From Rhodamnia argentea (lineage: Eukaryota > Streptophyta > Magnoliopsida > Myrtales > Myrtaceae), in contig NC_063156.1 of the NCBI RefSeq assembly GCF_020921035.1, forward strand, positions 23,856,283 through 23,920,282: DNA of 64,000 bases, in the 5' to 3' direction. The translations under genes were made by a program, and so were the position numbers. The notes beneath the pieces were generated by a model, which had not been told where the DNA came from, did no database searches, and worked only from the letters and a program-made list of their open reading frames with translations. Shown here one piece after another: positions 48,008-60,200 of this stretch (the first letter of the stretch is position 1; each line of letters begins with the position of its first letter).

Positions 48008-50809
48008 TCATGGACTCCAGAGAATGGTGGTCTCCGCAATCATGGAGGTCACCACGTAAGGGTCCATGTTGGAGGCCGGCCTTCTGTCCTCAAAGTACCC
48101 CTTGCCTTCTCTCTCCGTATCTCTCCCAACCCTAATCGACGCTCCACGGTTCGCCACGCCCTGGTAATAAAAGACAACCATTTTCAGGATTAGCTCAGCT
48201 TACGAATCTTAGCTGTGCCTAGCTTGCGCCGATGCACGTAGCTTTCATCGAACTCTCTACCTTGATCATTCAGCCAAACTTTTCGTGATTTATAACGTCG
48301 CATGGGCTACCATTTTTAAGCATTAGACCCACTTGACGGATGTCAAATGGTCGGAAGAGCGCAACTCATATAGACTTGTTCTAGCATGAACATGGAATCG
48401 TGAAAATTGCAAGGAAGATTACTTAGATTCTTTGGTCTATTCTAAAGGCATAGTATATTGAACGCGAAATGAGAGTTCAATTACCCATAAGAAGGTGTTG
48501 ATGTCGGCTGTTTCGTGTCGTCCGGTGAGGCGGCGCTCGTTGCCTTCTCCATAAGCAGCAATGTGCTCCTTGTGCCTTAGTCCGAGCTTCTCGATCGCCT
48601 TCTTGATAACCTCGTATCCACCGTCATTCCTCATCGACTTGGTACTGTAAAAAAAACCACAGCAGTCAAATTCAAATTAGAAATCTCAAGCACTACACAC
48701 CCTACAGTCCATACATCTACCTTCCCTAGATAAACACTTCCAAATAAGCAATTGCCTTTCAGAAAGTCAAGAAAGGAATTTGATAATATTCAATGCTTTT
48801 GTGCAAATTTACCTGTAGTTTGTGTGGGCACCAGCACCATTCCAGTCACCCTAATTGGAAAAAAAGAAAAAGAAATTGCAATCCACAAAGTCAATACCTA
48901 AAGACAAATGTTACAACGATGCATATGAACAAACAGCTTGGGAAATCCGGGTTAACCTGAATGGGTTTGGGGTCAAAGGAGAGGACAACATCAGCAATTT
49001 CTGTGATCCTCTGTCGATAGGAATGCAAAATCACCGAGTTACTTCAACTTTCATCAAGAACAATGAAAGGAAAAAAAAAAGTGGTAATTGCTAAATAGAT
49101 GAATAAATGTCCCATTTTTAAGTACCTCCAAGATGTAGCGAGCCACCCACAGTTCATCTCCTGCAGAGATGCCAACAGCAGGGCCGACTTGGAATTCCCA
49201 CTGTCGTAATTACGATAAATTTGTTCAGAAGCAACAAAATCTTGGAAATTTCAAGCACACAGGAAAGAAAAGAAACGGGACAAATTCTTCTTCTTCTTCT
49301 TCTTTTGAGTTTTTGAAGGGTTCGAGGAGGTTAAGGGTACCTGTCCGGGCATGACTTCGCCATTGATGCCGCTGATGTTGATCCCAGCATAAAGACAAGC
49401 TTTGTAGTGAGAGTCCACGATGTCCCTCCCCATTGCCTTGTCGGCTCCAACACCGCAGTAATACGGTCCCTGTTGAATCACACACAAAGCCACACAAATG
49501 TGTTTAACTAGAGCCAAAGTTGCAGCTAAGACAGATCCAAGCAAACTGGAGATATAGACTTAAAACATGTTTAAACTAAGCCCTAATCACATACAAGGAT
49601 GAAAAAGATAACAAGAGCATAGGTCGGTCCCAAGTTAATCAATCACCTGAGGTCCAGGGTAACCTCCCACTGGCCAGCCGAGCGGCCACCGCACGTTCTT
49701 CTGCAGCAAGGTGTACTCCTGCTCAATCCCGTACCTGTTGTTTTTTCCATCCCCAGTTCCTCATTAGCATCCGGAGTTTTGTGTCAAAATCAGCGGATCA
49801 AAAACGCTATTAAGACAGAGCAAATTCTGGGTTTTCGTACCAAGGCACCTCGGCAGCAACTTCCGGTTGGCTGAAGATCTTGGCAGCATTGAATCTCTTG
49901 TTGGTGGGGATGGGCTCTCCAGCAGGAGTATAAGCATCACACATGACCTTTCAATTATGGAGAATACATAGAGCTCACACCATGATCATTTTTTTTCTTA
50001 AGGGGAGAATAAGGAAAGAGGTGGTGCTATTCTCGCTTAAATGGGGGGGAAGGGAAAAAAAGCAACTTTTATAATCTTGCGATCGTTATAATATATGGTT
50101 TGGAAGCGAATAAAAAGTAGAAAGATGAAGAGATTCCCAAGATTCACTCACCAAAATATTGTTCCCCCTCCTAAATGGGTCCTTGAAAATTGCTTGGGGA
50201 CTATCACAAGGACACCAAAGATAGGACATTTCACTTATCAACATCCCAAGAATCGAATTATAGAGAGATGAGAGAGAGAGAGAGAGAACGCATACTAAAG
50301 TATGACTTCACTGTCTTTGCCGGGAGCTTGGCCAGTGCTTGAGCCGTCGTAGTTCCACTTCGGAAGCTTCGCCGGATCGCTCACCGGCCCATTAATAGTC
50401 TACACGACCACGAAAATTACCCAGAAGCTAAAGTCAAGATCCAGTAAAACAGGAAACATCAACACGTGAACTGATGATCGATTCTTTTTTTTTTTTTTCT
50501 CAAAAGCCGAGGAAAGAAATTGTTATACCCTCGCTTTGCTTCTCAAGTCCATACCGGATCCACCGATCCTGGTCCAAAAAAGAAGGAAAGATTCATGGGA
50601 AACCAAGATTCAGATTCCACTTCCGACAAAAAGAACGCCAAAGAAACGGAAGATTCAGCGGTTAACACCAGAAGGGTGTGTGAAGGAATCACGATGCGAA
50701 CGGAAGAACCCGGCTTGGATCCGAGGGGGACGTACCATATGTACTCGGCGATGATCTTCTCGGTGGTGTCCGAGAGGTTGAGGTTCAGCAGGTCCGAGAG
50801 CAGAGACAT
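48008..50809 (-). CDS. GLN1: cytosolic glutamine synthetase (GS1), 12 exons
   Basis: Exons in coding order: 50809-50736, 50568-50529, 50399-50296, 50200-50152, 49947-49841, 49734-49647, 49469-49341, 49200-49126, 49010-48957, 48850-48813, 48644-48485 and 48160-48008. They total 1071 bases, giving 356 residues, the usual cytosolic GS1 length. The start [20 protein letters not shown] has no transit peptide. The GS signature [18 protein letters not shown] is complete. The ATP-site [19 protein letters not shown] and the catalytic-site [16 protein letters not shown] and [13 protein letters not shown] blocks are intact, so the enzyme should be active. It joins ammonium to glutamate with ATP, assimilating and recycling nitrogen in the cytosol as a decamer. 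The C-terminus reads TTILWSP, a common variable position. Which GLN1 paralogue it is cannot be told. GA repeats lie in the leader, and a TATA box is upstream. Confidence 0.97.
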
Positions 50810-50925
50810 CTTCTCCTTCTTCTTCTTCTTCGAGAACGAACCCAGAAAGCTTCAGCTAGAGAGAGAGAGAGAGAGGTAGGGGGAGGCCTCAGATCAAAGC
50901 GCCGTCTCTCCCTGCAAGCCTCAAC

Positions 50926-50934
50926 ATATATAAT
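50926..50934 (-). promoter_or_regulatory. TATA box of GS1
   Basis: Minus-strand ATTATATAT about 117 bases upstream of the start codon. A GA/CT microsatellite (about 50857-50875) lies between them and is probably in the 5' leader. Confidence 0.55.
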
Positions 50935-52652
50935 CAAAGAGATAGAGAGAGAGAGAGAAAGAGGAAGAATGGAGGAGCGAGAGACGAGGGGAGCAGGCGC
51001 GTGATTATCGGAGAGACGGATGAGCTGGCTGCTATTCACCCCCCACACTTTCCAAAATCCAGAGCCTGTTTATGGAAATTTAGAACGATTTCCAAAAAAA
51101 CAAAAAAAATGATAATGTTGAAGGGATTTTCGTGGCATTGATCGTGGACCCGACCGTAGTCGAATCCAAGACACTACTAATAAAACAAAATAAAAAATTC
51201 GAAAGTATTAAAAATAAAGTGGAGTTTGTTTTGTTGTTGAGAATTCTCAACAAAACAAAACAAAAAAAAAGCGAAAACAAAGAAAAATTAGTAGGTTAAA
51301 AGTCAAGGTCTTGAATCTTGATCGTTCAATCTCTCATGATGAAGGGGAAGGGGGTAGGTGGTGTCGATCGATGTGGTGGGTGCCACCACATGACATGACT
51401 ACTTACCGTACCACCGACGCACGGTGGCCACGCCTGACCGGAACTCCACTTTCCCACCCCCCTCCTTCCGATTGCTCTTTTGGCTATTTACTACGCACGT
51501 TAATTTTAAAAATTTTAGGGGTAATATCGCAAAAAAAAAAAAAAAAAATCCCTTCAAATTAAGACATTTGTGATAAGTTTGCCTTTCGCCAATTTTTATT
51601 AAATTTTACTATTAAATTATTGGATTAGATGACGTGTGGTAATTAAACTAGTTTACCGGCTTGAGGTTTTTTTACCCTCCTCCGTTTGGAGTTTCTCGTG
51701 GCAGTACATCAATTTAACGAAAATTGACATATGGTAGATTTGTTACGGTGTATCGGTTTAGGGTTTTTTGTGGCAAAAAAAAAATTAATTTGGGTAAATT
51801 TATTATAGGCGCATTGATTGGGGGATTCGATGATTAAAAAATAGTTTAAGATAAATTTATCACAATTATAACGATTTGGAATTTTTTATGGTGTTAATCC
51901 TTAATTTTATTTCTTTTTTATTATTGTTTTACAGATTACGGGAAACCATTTTTACAGTATTGTTTCCCGAGGAAGCGCTGAGTCAAGTCAACGGAGTTTA
52001 ACCTCCGCAATACGATTAATGGATCGAGGAAAGGCCCTTTTTACTTTCTCTGGGACTTCTGTCTTCTCTCTGCCTCCCATTTTAGGATTTTGGGAAAAGA
52101 GGCTAGTGGATCTTAAAGGGCTTAACAGTCCAAATCCCATGATGTCGAGGTCTCTTCTCTTTTTTTTTTTTGGCGATTTAATGATGTCGAGCGTGCGAAT
52201 TCGCGGTCGGATCGGAACCTGAAGGAAATACATGCACTTTGAGTTTTCGAAAAATCACGAAAAGGGATTTGAGTTTGTGGGAGAATAGTTAAAACTTATC
52301 TCTTGCTATAATATATGCTCTTTCACCTATATCTCCGAGCAAAATTTCATGTCGAAAAGATGGAATTAGCCCTCTTTGCAAACCGAGCCTCGGAGTCGAG
52401 TCAATGGAGCTTAACCTAAATGCGCAATGCATTGAGTCCATAAGTTGGAAACTCAACAACTTTACGAGAAACGACATCTTTTGAAGAAGAAGAAAAAAAG
52501 GTTTCTTTCCTTTTTATTATTGTTACTTTTTTTTTTTTTTTACCTCCATTTGGGGCATGGGATAAGAGGTTAGTGGATGTTAAAGTGTTCAATAGTCCCA
52601 CTGTCCATATATATATTTTTTTGAAAAGCACAAATAAACACATCTCATTTGA
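50935..52652. other. GS1 promoter side and intergenic DNA
   Basis: GA-rich sequence next to the promoter, then AT-rich DNA with homopolymer runs. Two stretches, 51965-52240 and 52380-52600, share phrases (GAGTCAA..GGAG.TTAACCT, and GGGATAAGAGG/TAGTGGAT.TTAAAG..), suggesting an old local duplication. No gene recognised. Confidence 0.4.
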
Positions 52653-53180
52653 AGGGGAAAATTTATAAAAAAAAATCATAAAACTTTTGCACTTCTACCA
52701 ATTCAATCATAAACCTTTTAAATTTGTGGATTTAGTTCTATTCGTCAGAAATAGCTGATGTGGATAATTTTTAACAACTTTTTGAATTTTTTTAAAATTT
52801 TGAATTTTTTTTTTTTTTCTCAAGAGGTCGACGATCCCGCCGAATGGGTGAGAGCCGGTGGGGCTAGCACCCCCACCGGACCATAGGCAAGGGTTGCGAA
52901 ACCCTTGAGGGCCACGAGCTAGGGGTTGCGGCCCCTAGCCAAGCAAGGTTGCGACTAGCTAGATCTAGCCATGGCGAGGGCCACAACGCCCTTGCCATGG
53001 CCTACGAGGGTGAGGGCCACAACCCCTCGCTTGTGGCTCGGTCGCCCCCGCCGGCCTTGAAGCTAGAGAAAAAAAAGGGTAATTTTTTTTAAATTTTTTT
53101 ATAAAAATATTAAAGAATTATTAAAAATTATCCATGTCAAGACCGGCGTCATATCAAATTAAAGCCGTGGGCCATACCAT
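52653..53180. mobile_element. MITE family 1, copy G, right arm truncated
   Basis: The left arm GGGGAAAATTTATAAA...CCAATTCAATCATAAACC and the GCTGATGTGGATAATTTTT junction are present. The GC cassette at 52820-53070 is the best developed in the window and contains two perfect 20-base hairpins. After TTATCCATGTCAAGACCGGCG the right arm is lost. Confidence 0.65.
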
Positions 53181-53673
53181 TTATATGCATAAATTTTAAA
53201 AATTAATGACGATTAGTCTTTCCTAGTTTCCTCGTTTCCACTTATGTTATTTAAGCCCGGGCTCAGAGTATGCTTAGTCTTAGAAAAAATTACGCGTTAC
53301 TCCCTCTTAGAATTTTAGAAATGAAAACGTATTTCAAAATATGGAAAGGTACGAGAAAATATCGAATGGTTACATAGTTAATGTTGACCGAAACAAATTA
53401 TTTTAAAGGAGGGGATTTTCCAATTATATAATTGAATTAGCACAATTTTTAAGTATTAGGAGTTTTGACAATTAATTAAAACTGGAATCAAGCCATGCAT
53501 AAAAGTTAAAAAACTAGAATATAAGAATGACTTGAAAATACGCACGCATACATAGGATTAAGTTGTTGCGTGTATTGCCATTAAATTAGTGTCATTAACT
53601 CCATCTATCACCATTAAGTTCGAATAAATACATGGTATGGTTTCAGTTTATCAGCAAATACATCATGTATGTT
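53181..53673. other. intergenic, no feature seen
   Basis: AT-rich spacer between two family-1 elements. Nothing recognisable. Confidence 0.5.
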
Positions 53674-54412
53674 GGGAGAATTATACAAAAAGTCCTAAAT
53701 CTATTGTGTTTGTGTCAATACGGTTTTAAACCTTTCAATTTAACCAATTGAGTTGTAAACCTTTTGAAAATTTGCTAATATAGTTGATCCGGCCAATTTT
53801 GACAAAAAAACACTTATGTGGGCAATCTTTTTTTTAATATATTTTTTCATTCTTTCTCCGACGAGGTCCGACAATTGGGCGAAGGCAACAACCGATGAGG
53901 GTTGCCTTTGTCCCCCTCAAGTGGGGGGCGACCTCACCAGAGGCCAATGAGGGTCGGCCACACAAGCTTTGGGCGAGGTTTGACCTCGCTAGGCCTGGCG
54001 GGCGAAGCAAGCCTCATCCGGAGTTGGTGAGGACGACCCTCACCCGCCTTTGGTGAGGCCAACCCTCACCGGCTTCTGGCAATGGCGATCCTCGCCGGCC
54101 GACACCTTTGGCTAATCTCTGGCCAAAGCCAAGGCCCGGCGGCCAACGGAGAAAGAATGAAAAAAGAAAGAAAGAAAGAAAATAAATTGAAATATAAAAA
54201 AAAATTAATTATAAAATTTTTCCATATTAGCGCGTTGGCTATACCGCTAAAAATGGCCAATATCCACGTCAACGATTTTATGTCAAAATTGGCCGGATAG
54301 ACTACAATGACAAATTTTCAAAAGATTTAAAACTTAATTTAGCTAAACTGAAAATTTATGACTGAATCGACGTACCGCAATATGTTTAAAATTTTTTTCT
54401 ATAGTTTCCCCA
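53674..54412. mobile_element. MITE family 1, copy H, with cassette bounded by 14-bp inverted repeats
   Basis: Left arm GGGAGAATTATACAAAAAG with three AAACC-type sub-repeats; right arm ends ...TTTTTCTATAGTTTCCCC. Inside, TCATTCTTTCTCCG at 53847-53860 is exactly inverted as CGGAGAAAGAATGA at 54147-54160, enclosing 286 bases of GC-rich cassette. No coding capacity. Confidence 0.75.
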
Positions 54413-55127
54413 TATTGGTACACGTTGGATTCATAAAATAAATAATGGGAGTTGTGTTGTATAATTTTATGCCTCGACTATGCACGTATTGGGGGTCCCA
54501 CGCGACCATCTATCCGACACCGATAGCAACGCTTGTCGATTATTTAAGAAAGTTCCTCGAAAATGTTGTTGTATAGTTAAAAATTTGGTGCATTGCTTAC
54601 TAGGCCTTCCATTGTGCGACCGAACCTCAACAAGGTCCCTTCAATTTACCGAGGCAATCTCTCTTGTATGTCCAAATTCTGTTGGACAACGGAGAGAACA
54701 AAAGGGCCAAAAAAAAAAAAAAAAGAATAAAAAATTCGAAAAAATGATTAATTTGCAATTTTGTCGTCATCAATTACGAAGGCCCCCCTGTAAAATTTGT
54801 CCCACTCCACTAGCAATTAACGAAACAGCACAAAGGAATGAACAAGAATATGCCTACCTAGTTCGGCACATCCTCTCTTAGAACAACTTTGTTGTTCAGC
54901 TTGGACGAACCCAATCGTGTTAGTTTCGAATAGGCGTGACGATCGGCGCGGCATGAGAGTCCGAGTACTTTGATTGGATCCTTGTAAGTACCGATTAACA
55001 AAAAAAAAAAAAAAAAAACACTCCCCGGAACTCTTTGGCATTAACTGATTGAAGGTAGATTACAATCGAGCAACCATCACTTCATGATCGATGAGACCAA
55101 ATTAGCTTATGCTACTGTGGTCAGTCG
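54413..55127. other. intergenic, no gene recognised
   Basis: An open frame at 54480-54881 has no recognisable domain and includes a poly-Lys stretch made by an A-run. Two long A-runs are present near 54712 and 55000. Confidence 0.4.
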
Positions 55128-55485
55128 GTAGATGTGCAAAATGGGTATAGCACCTATATTTGACCCATATTTCATGATGGTGGATCATAAATGGGTTCCT
55201 TAAATTTTAAAAGTGGATCCTAAATGGGTCACTTATAAACTTAATGGGTCCTAAATGAGTTTTAGCTAAGAAAACTATTAAAAAATTTAGCTATATATAT
55301 GTATCAAATGTATAAGAAACAATTTTCTCTAAATTGAATTCTACTATTGAAGTGTTAGTAGGGTGGGGTATGAGTCACTACATTTATATAGAATAAAAAT
55401 AAGTCAAAACGAGTTAAATTGATTAATATGGGTCGGACCATATTCAATCCGATCCAAACTTGATCCAACCTACCCGTTTGACACC
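55128..55485. mobile_element. MITE family 2, short copy without GC cassette
   Basis: About 358 bases. It starts GATGTGCAAAATGGGTATAG and ends CAACCTACCCGTTTGACACC, the ends being roughly inverted. The middle has TAAATGGGTCACTTAT and TATGGGTCGG units also found in the 45745-46885 element, which carries an extra GC-rich insert at the equivalent place. Confidence 0.6.
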
Positions 55486-56033
55486 TTATCGATCGGATGT
55501 TTGATAGTTCTCTATCATGTCAATACAAATATAAGCATATGTGAGTTAACACAAAAACTTGCTTTTATTTATTTATTTATTTATTTTTCTCATCAGTACA
55601 ATTCGCAACTTATATAAAACTTTAACATGTTAAGATCAAATTCCCAAGAGACCCTTCAAAGCTACCCTTTTGAGCGAAATGCGGCGAAAGGAAAGGGAAA
55701 ATCCACGGACGAGCGGATCGAACCTCCGATCAATAATGGGCATCGACAAATTTTTTTTTTTGGTTTGTTTTTGGGTCGAGGCATCGACAATTTACTTAGC
55801 ACGAAAAAGAAAAAGGCCCAAGTTTTGGGCCGCTTAGTCTAAACTTCATCGTATGGGCCAAGCTCCAATTAGCATGGCGAGCCCAAGACCAAGTCCATTG
55901 CGCCGGCTCTTGTGTGCTCACCAAGCACTCAAAAGTCAAGTCCGCGCGTTGACAGTGGCGGTGACGGCGGATTGCGGGTCCCAATTCCTTCGGCTCCAAG
56001 GCGGAGCTGCAGGACACCGCCCCAACATGAACC

Positions 56034-56042
56034 TATATATAT
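56034..56042 (+). promoter_or_regulatory. TATA box of NFXL1
   Basis: TATATATAT upstream of a leader exon whose donor (GACAG/GTAACA) is at 56257. It would place transcription start near 56070. Confidence 0.5.
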
Positions 56043-56256
56043 GTACCAAATCGATCCCACGATATCGTCTCCTCTTGCTCGTAACAAAGCCATCCTGTCG
56101 GGTTTCTGAGTCAGAGAAATCCAAGAACTCGGGAGAGGAAAAGAAGAGGAAAATTAAGAAGAGTTCTTTTGGATTTCGTTCCTTTCTTTTCAAGGAAATC
56201 GTTGAATCCCAGGAGGCGGGTCGTTTTGCAGAATTCTTGAACTTGTTTCTTGACAG

Positions 56257-57160
56257 GTAACAATGTGGCTCCTCTTTTCTTAAAGTTGGCCATGGATGTT
56301 TTCCCCTAGGACTACCTCATCTCTGTGGGGGGCCTTTGTTATTCGTTATTCTGCTATATTACACAAGATTTTTAAGTCTCAAATCCACGTTTTTCCTCCT
56401 GTTGCTGCTGTTATTGTTGTTGTTGTTGCTGCTGTTGTTGTTTTTAAGGTTCGATTGGAAGATTTCATGTCTGCTTGGTTGTGGGCTTTCTGATGTTCTG
56501 AACCACACCCTGAAAGCCGATAGAATTCAGGGACTGGCATAGTAAACATAGCATCTGATTGACTGGTGTTATGATCTTTTCATTACACTAGCTAAACCAG
56601 AGATTGGTAGAGATATGATAATAGGGGATGTTGAGACGGACGGAGAATTGTAGAGGAAGAGAGAAATTAGAGGACGAAGAAAAAGATGAGGTGAGCAGTA
56701 GTAGTGGAAGAATGAGGTCTTAACAGGAACGAAAACAAAATAGAACTAGGGGGGGGAGAGAGAGAGATAAAGCATTCTCTTGATAATAGAGCCTAGAGAG
56801 CTCGTAGAGTGTCGACTATTAAAAAGTGAATAAACTGAACTAGATGTGTTTAAAATGCTGCCACACATCATTTCTTGACAACAGAGATTTCTGAGCCTGG
56901 ACTGCTTTGATCACACCGATCACTAGTATTCGCAATTTGGCGGTCAACGTACTCTTGTGGTTATATCACTTGCCTAAAGCTTCGCAGTTTCATGTTTCTT
57001 GCTTAGCAAGATAGAATGGCATTGTCTCTTGTATTATTTGTGAGTTGGTGAATCACAACTTGCAGGATCTGCCACCATTGAAAATTTGTGATTTTTTCTT
57101 TCTGTACTGGACACGTCTAGACAAAAATAGATTGTGACTCAATCTCTTTCTTGAATTTAG
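56257..57160 (+). other. leader intron in the 5' UTR of NFXL1
   Basis: Donor GTAACA at 56257 and acceptor TTGAATTTAG ending at 57160 bracket a 904-base intron ahead of the coding exon. It contains a (TTG/CTG)n repeat at about 56399-56441. Leader introns of this size often raise expression in plants. The splice pair is inferred from sequence alone. Confidence 0.55.
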
Positions 57161-57222
57161 CAGTGCCCTGGTCTGTCTTGTTGGGGGATAGGGAGTCGTC
57201 TGCAAACCTGCTTATCCAGATT

Positions 57223-60200
57223 ATGAGCTTTCGAGTCCAACAAAATCAAAGAGGGTCTAGAAGATTTCCTTCTCAAGTTGCTCCTCAAGAGTGGGTACGA
57301 AGTGGAATATCTCCAAGTGCTGCAATATTGAACTCACCATCGAGTTCGGATTCAAACCCCACCATAGATAGTGCGAGTTCTGATTGTCCCAGTTGGCTTA
57401 GAGGCAACACTTCGAACTTAAATGGCAGTTATGGAGAAACAGCTTGTACTTCAGGACACAGAGCTAGTCATGGCTCAAAAGTTCATTGGAGTCGCCTCAA
57501 TGGACAAAAGAAGGAGAGGGGAAATGAAAGGACGGTTATGGATGAAAGGAAGAGCCTGAAGGATGAGAACTTGCCTCAGCTAGCCCAGGAAATTCAGCAG
57601 AAGCTTATGAAGGGCACTGTTGAATGCATGATATGTTGTGATATGGTTCGCAGAACTGCTCCCATTTGGTCGTGCTCGAGCTGTTGCTCCATATTTCACT
57701 TGAACTGTATCAGGAAGTGGGCTCGTGCGCCCACCTCTTCAGATCTGTCTGTGGAGAAGAATGGGGGTGTTAACTGGCGGTGCCCTGGATGTCAAAAGGT
57801 GCAGCTCACGTCTTCAAACGAGATCAAATATCTATGCTTCTGTGGGAAGAGGACGGATCCTCCCTCTGATTTCTATTTGACGCCACATTCGTGTGGCGAA
57901 TCTTGCGGGAAGCCATTGCAGGGTCGGGCGTCAAGTGTTGATGAGGCTGAAGATGATTTGTGTCCTCATGTCTGTGTCTTGCAATGTCATCCTGGTCCAT
58001 GCCCTCCTTGTAAGGCATTTGCTCCGCCACAGCCATGCCCTTGTGGGAAAGAAATAATTACGACACGATGCTCTGATCGAAAGTCTCTTCTTACTTGCGG
58101 TCAGAAATGTGGTAAGCTACTTGAATGTGGACGCCATTGGTGTGAAGAGATTTGCCACATGGGCCCTTGTGACCCTTGCCACGCTCTGTTTGACGCTTCT
58201 TGTTTCTGCAAGAGGAAGGTACAGGTTGTTCCATGTGGCGACATGGATTTGAAAGGAGAACTAGAAGCTGAACAAGGTGTGTTCTCTTGTGGTTCAACTT
58301 GTGGAGAGGAGCTTGGTTGTGGCAATCACAAATGCCACGAGATCTGCCATCCCGGTCCTTGCGGGGAATGTGAATCACTTCCTAGTAGGGTCAAAACTTG
58401 CTGTTGTGGCAAAACTGATCTGCCAGAAGAAAGGCGGAGTTGTTTGGAGCCAATTCCAACATGTTCGGAGACCTGTGACAAGTCCCTAACATGTGGAATT
58501 CACCGGTGTAAAGACACGTGCCACGCCGGAGATTGCGCACCGTGCTTAGTTCCTATGATCCAGAAATGCCGTTGTGGCTTGACTTCACGTACAGTGCTGT
58601 GCCACAAGATGAAGGATGAAATATTTATGTGTGAGAAACAGTGTGGTGGCAAGAAGAACTGTGGCAGGCATAGATGCAGTGACCGTTGCTGCCCTCAATC
58701 CAGTTCTGACACGACTCAACATTTTTGCACCCTGGTATGTGATAAAAAGCTCAGATGTGGACAGCACTCGTGTGAAGTGCTGTGTCACAGCGGGCATTGC
58801 CCTCCTTGCCTCCGAAGCATCTTTACCGACTTAAGCTGTGCTTGTGGTAGAACTTCTATCCCACCTCCATTGCCTTGTGGCACTCCTCCGCCTTTGTGTC
58901 TGCTCCCCTGTTCCGTCGTCCAAGCTTGTGGTCACACGCCTTCTCACAGCTGCCACTTCGGGGATTGTCCGCCTTGCTCAGTGCCTGTGGTCAAGCAGTG
59001 CATTGGTGGGCATGTTCTTCTCAGGAACATACCTTGTGGGAGCTCTAATAACATCACGTGCAACAAACTATGCGGCAAGACGAGGCGCTGTGGTTTGCAT
59101 GCGTGTGGTCGCACTTGTCATCCGGCACCTTGCGACACCGATGCCCCTGATGAATCCCACCTGAGGGCTTCGTGTGGGCAAGTATGCGGTGCTCCAAGGA
59201 GGGCCTGTAGGCATGTGTGTAAATCACCTTGTCACCCTTCATATCCTTGTCCTGATGTGAGATGCGAGTTCATTGTCACAATAGTGTGTTCTTGTGGGCG
59301 GATTAAGGCTAACGTCCCATGTGATGCTGGAGGGAATGATAATAGTTATGTAGGTGAAGGTTCTCTTATCCAGAAATTGCCTCCACTTCAACATTTGGAG
59401 GCCTCTTCTGGAAGGATCCCTCTTGGACAGAGGAAGCTAATGTGTGATGATGAGTGTGCTAAGTTGGAACGGAAGCGGGTCCTTGCGGATGCTTTTAACA
59501 TTGTTTCTCCGAACTTGGATGCTCTTCGCATGAAAGAGAACTCCGAGTTGGTGGCAGACCTCTTCAGGCGTGATCCCAAATGGGTGTTGTCTGTCGAGGA
59601 TAGATGCAAATTCTTGTTGCATGGCAAGAACATGGGGAGCGCGACCAAGGTCCATGTGTTCCGTCCAATGCATAAGGAAAAGAGAGAGGCGGTGAGGCTC
59701 ATAGCAGAGAGGTGGAAGCTCGCAATCCATGAGGTTGGGCGGGAGCAGAAATGCTGTACAGTTATTCGTGTCACGCCTAAATCGAAAGCGCCGGCTCGTG
59801 TGCTCAGTGCCAAGGGCTCAATGAACGTGAGTGCGCTGAACCCACCAACCTTTGACCCTTTGGTGGATATGGATCCGAGGTATGTTGTCTCTTTCTTTGA
59901 CTTGCCTAGGGAATTGGATATGAGCGCATTGGTCCTAAGGTTCGGGGGAGAATGTGAGCTGCTTTGGTTGAATGACAAGAATGCATTGGCTGTATTCAGC
60001 AACATGACTCGAGCAGCGACTGCTATGAGGGCTTTGGATCACGGATCAGTATATTATGGGGCAGTCGCATTTCTTCAGAACAGGGCTTCATCTTCTCAAT
60101 CATTCGGCACAAATGCATGGCGAGGGCCTGCATTTGCTGATATGAGCGGCGGCTCATGGAAGAAGGTTGTAGTTCAGGAGCCCGGTGGGCCAAATGATTC

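Noticed and set aside
54480-54881. 133-residue open frame as a gene
   Set aside because: No recognisable domain, includes a lysine run from poly-A, and lies between transposon copies.
57151-57222. Longer NFXL1 N-terminus starting at 57151
   Set aside because: That start is a TTG that belongs to the intron acceptor sequence; the first ATG in frame is 57223.
59388-60005. 205-residue open frame on the minus strand inside NFXL1
   Set aside because: It is the shadow of the conserved NFXL1 C-terminal region; it has no motif and no independent gene signals.
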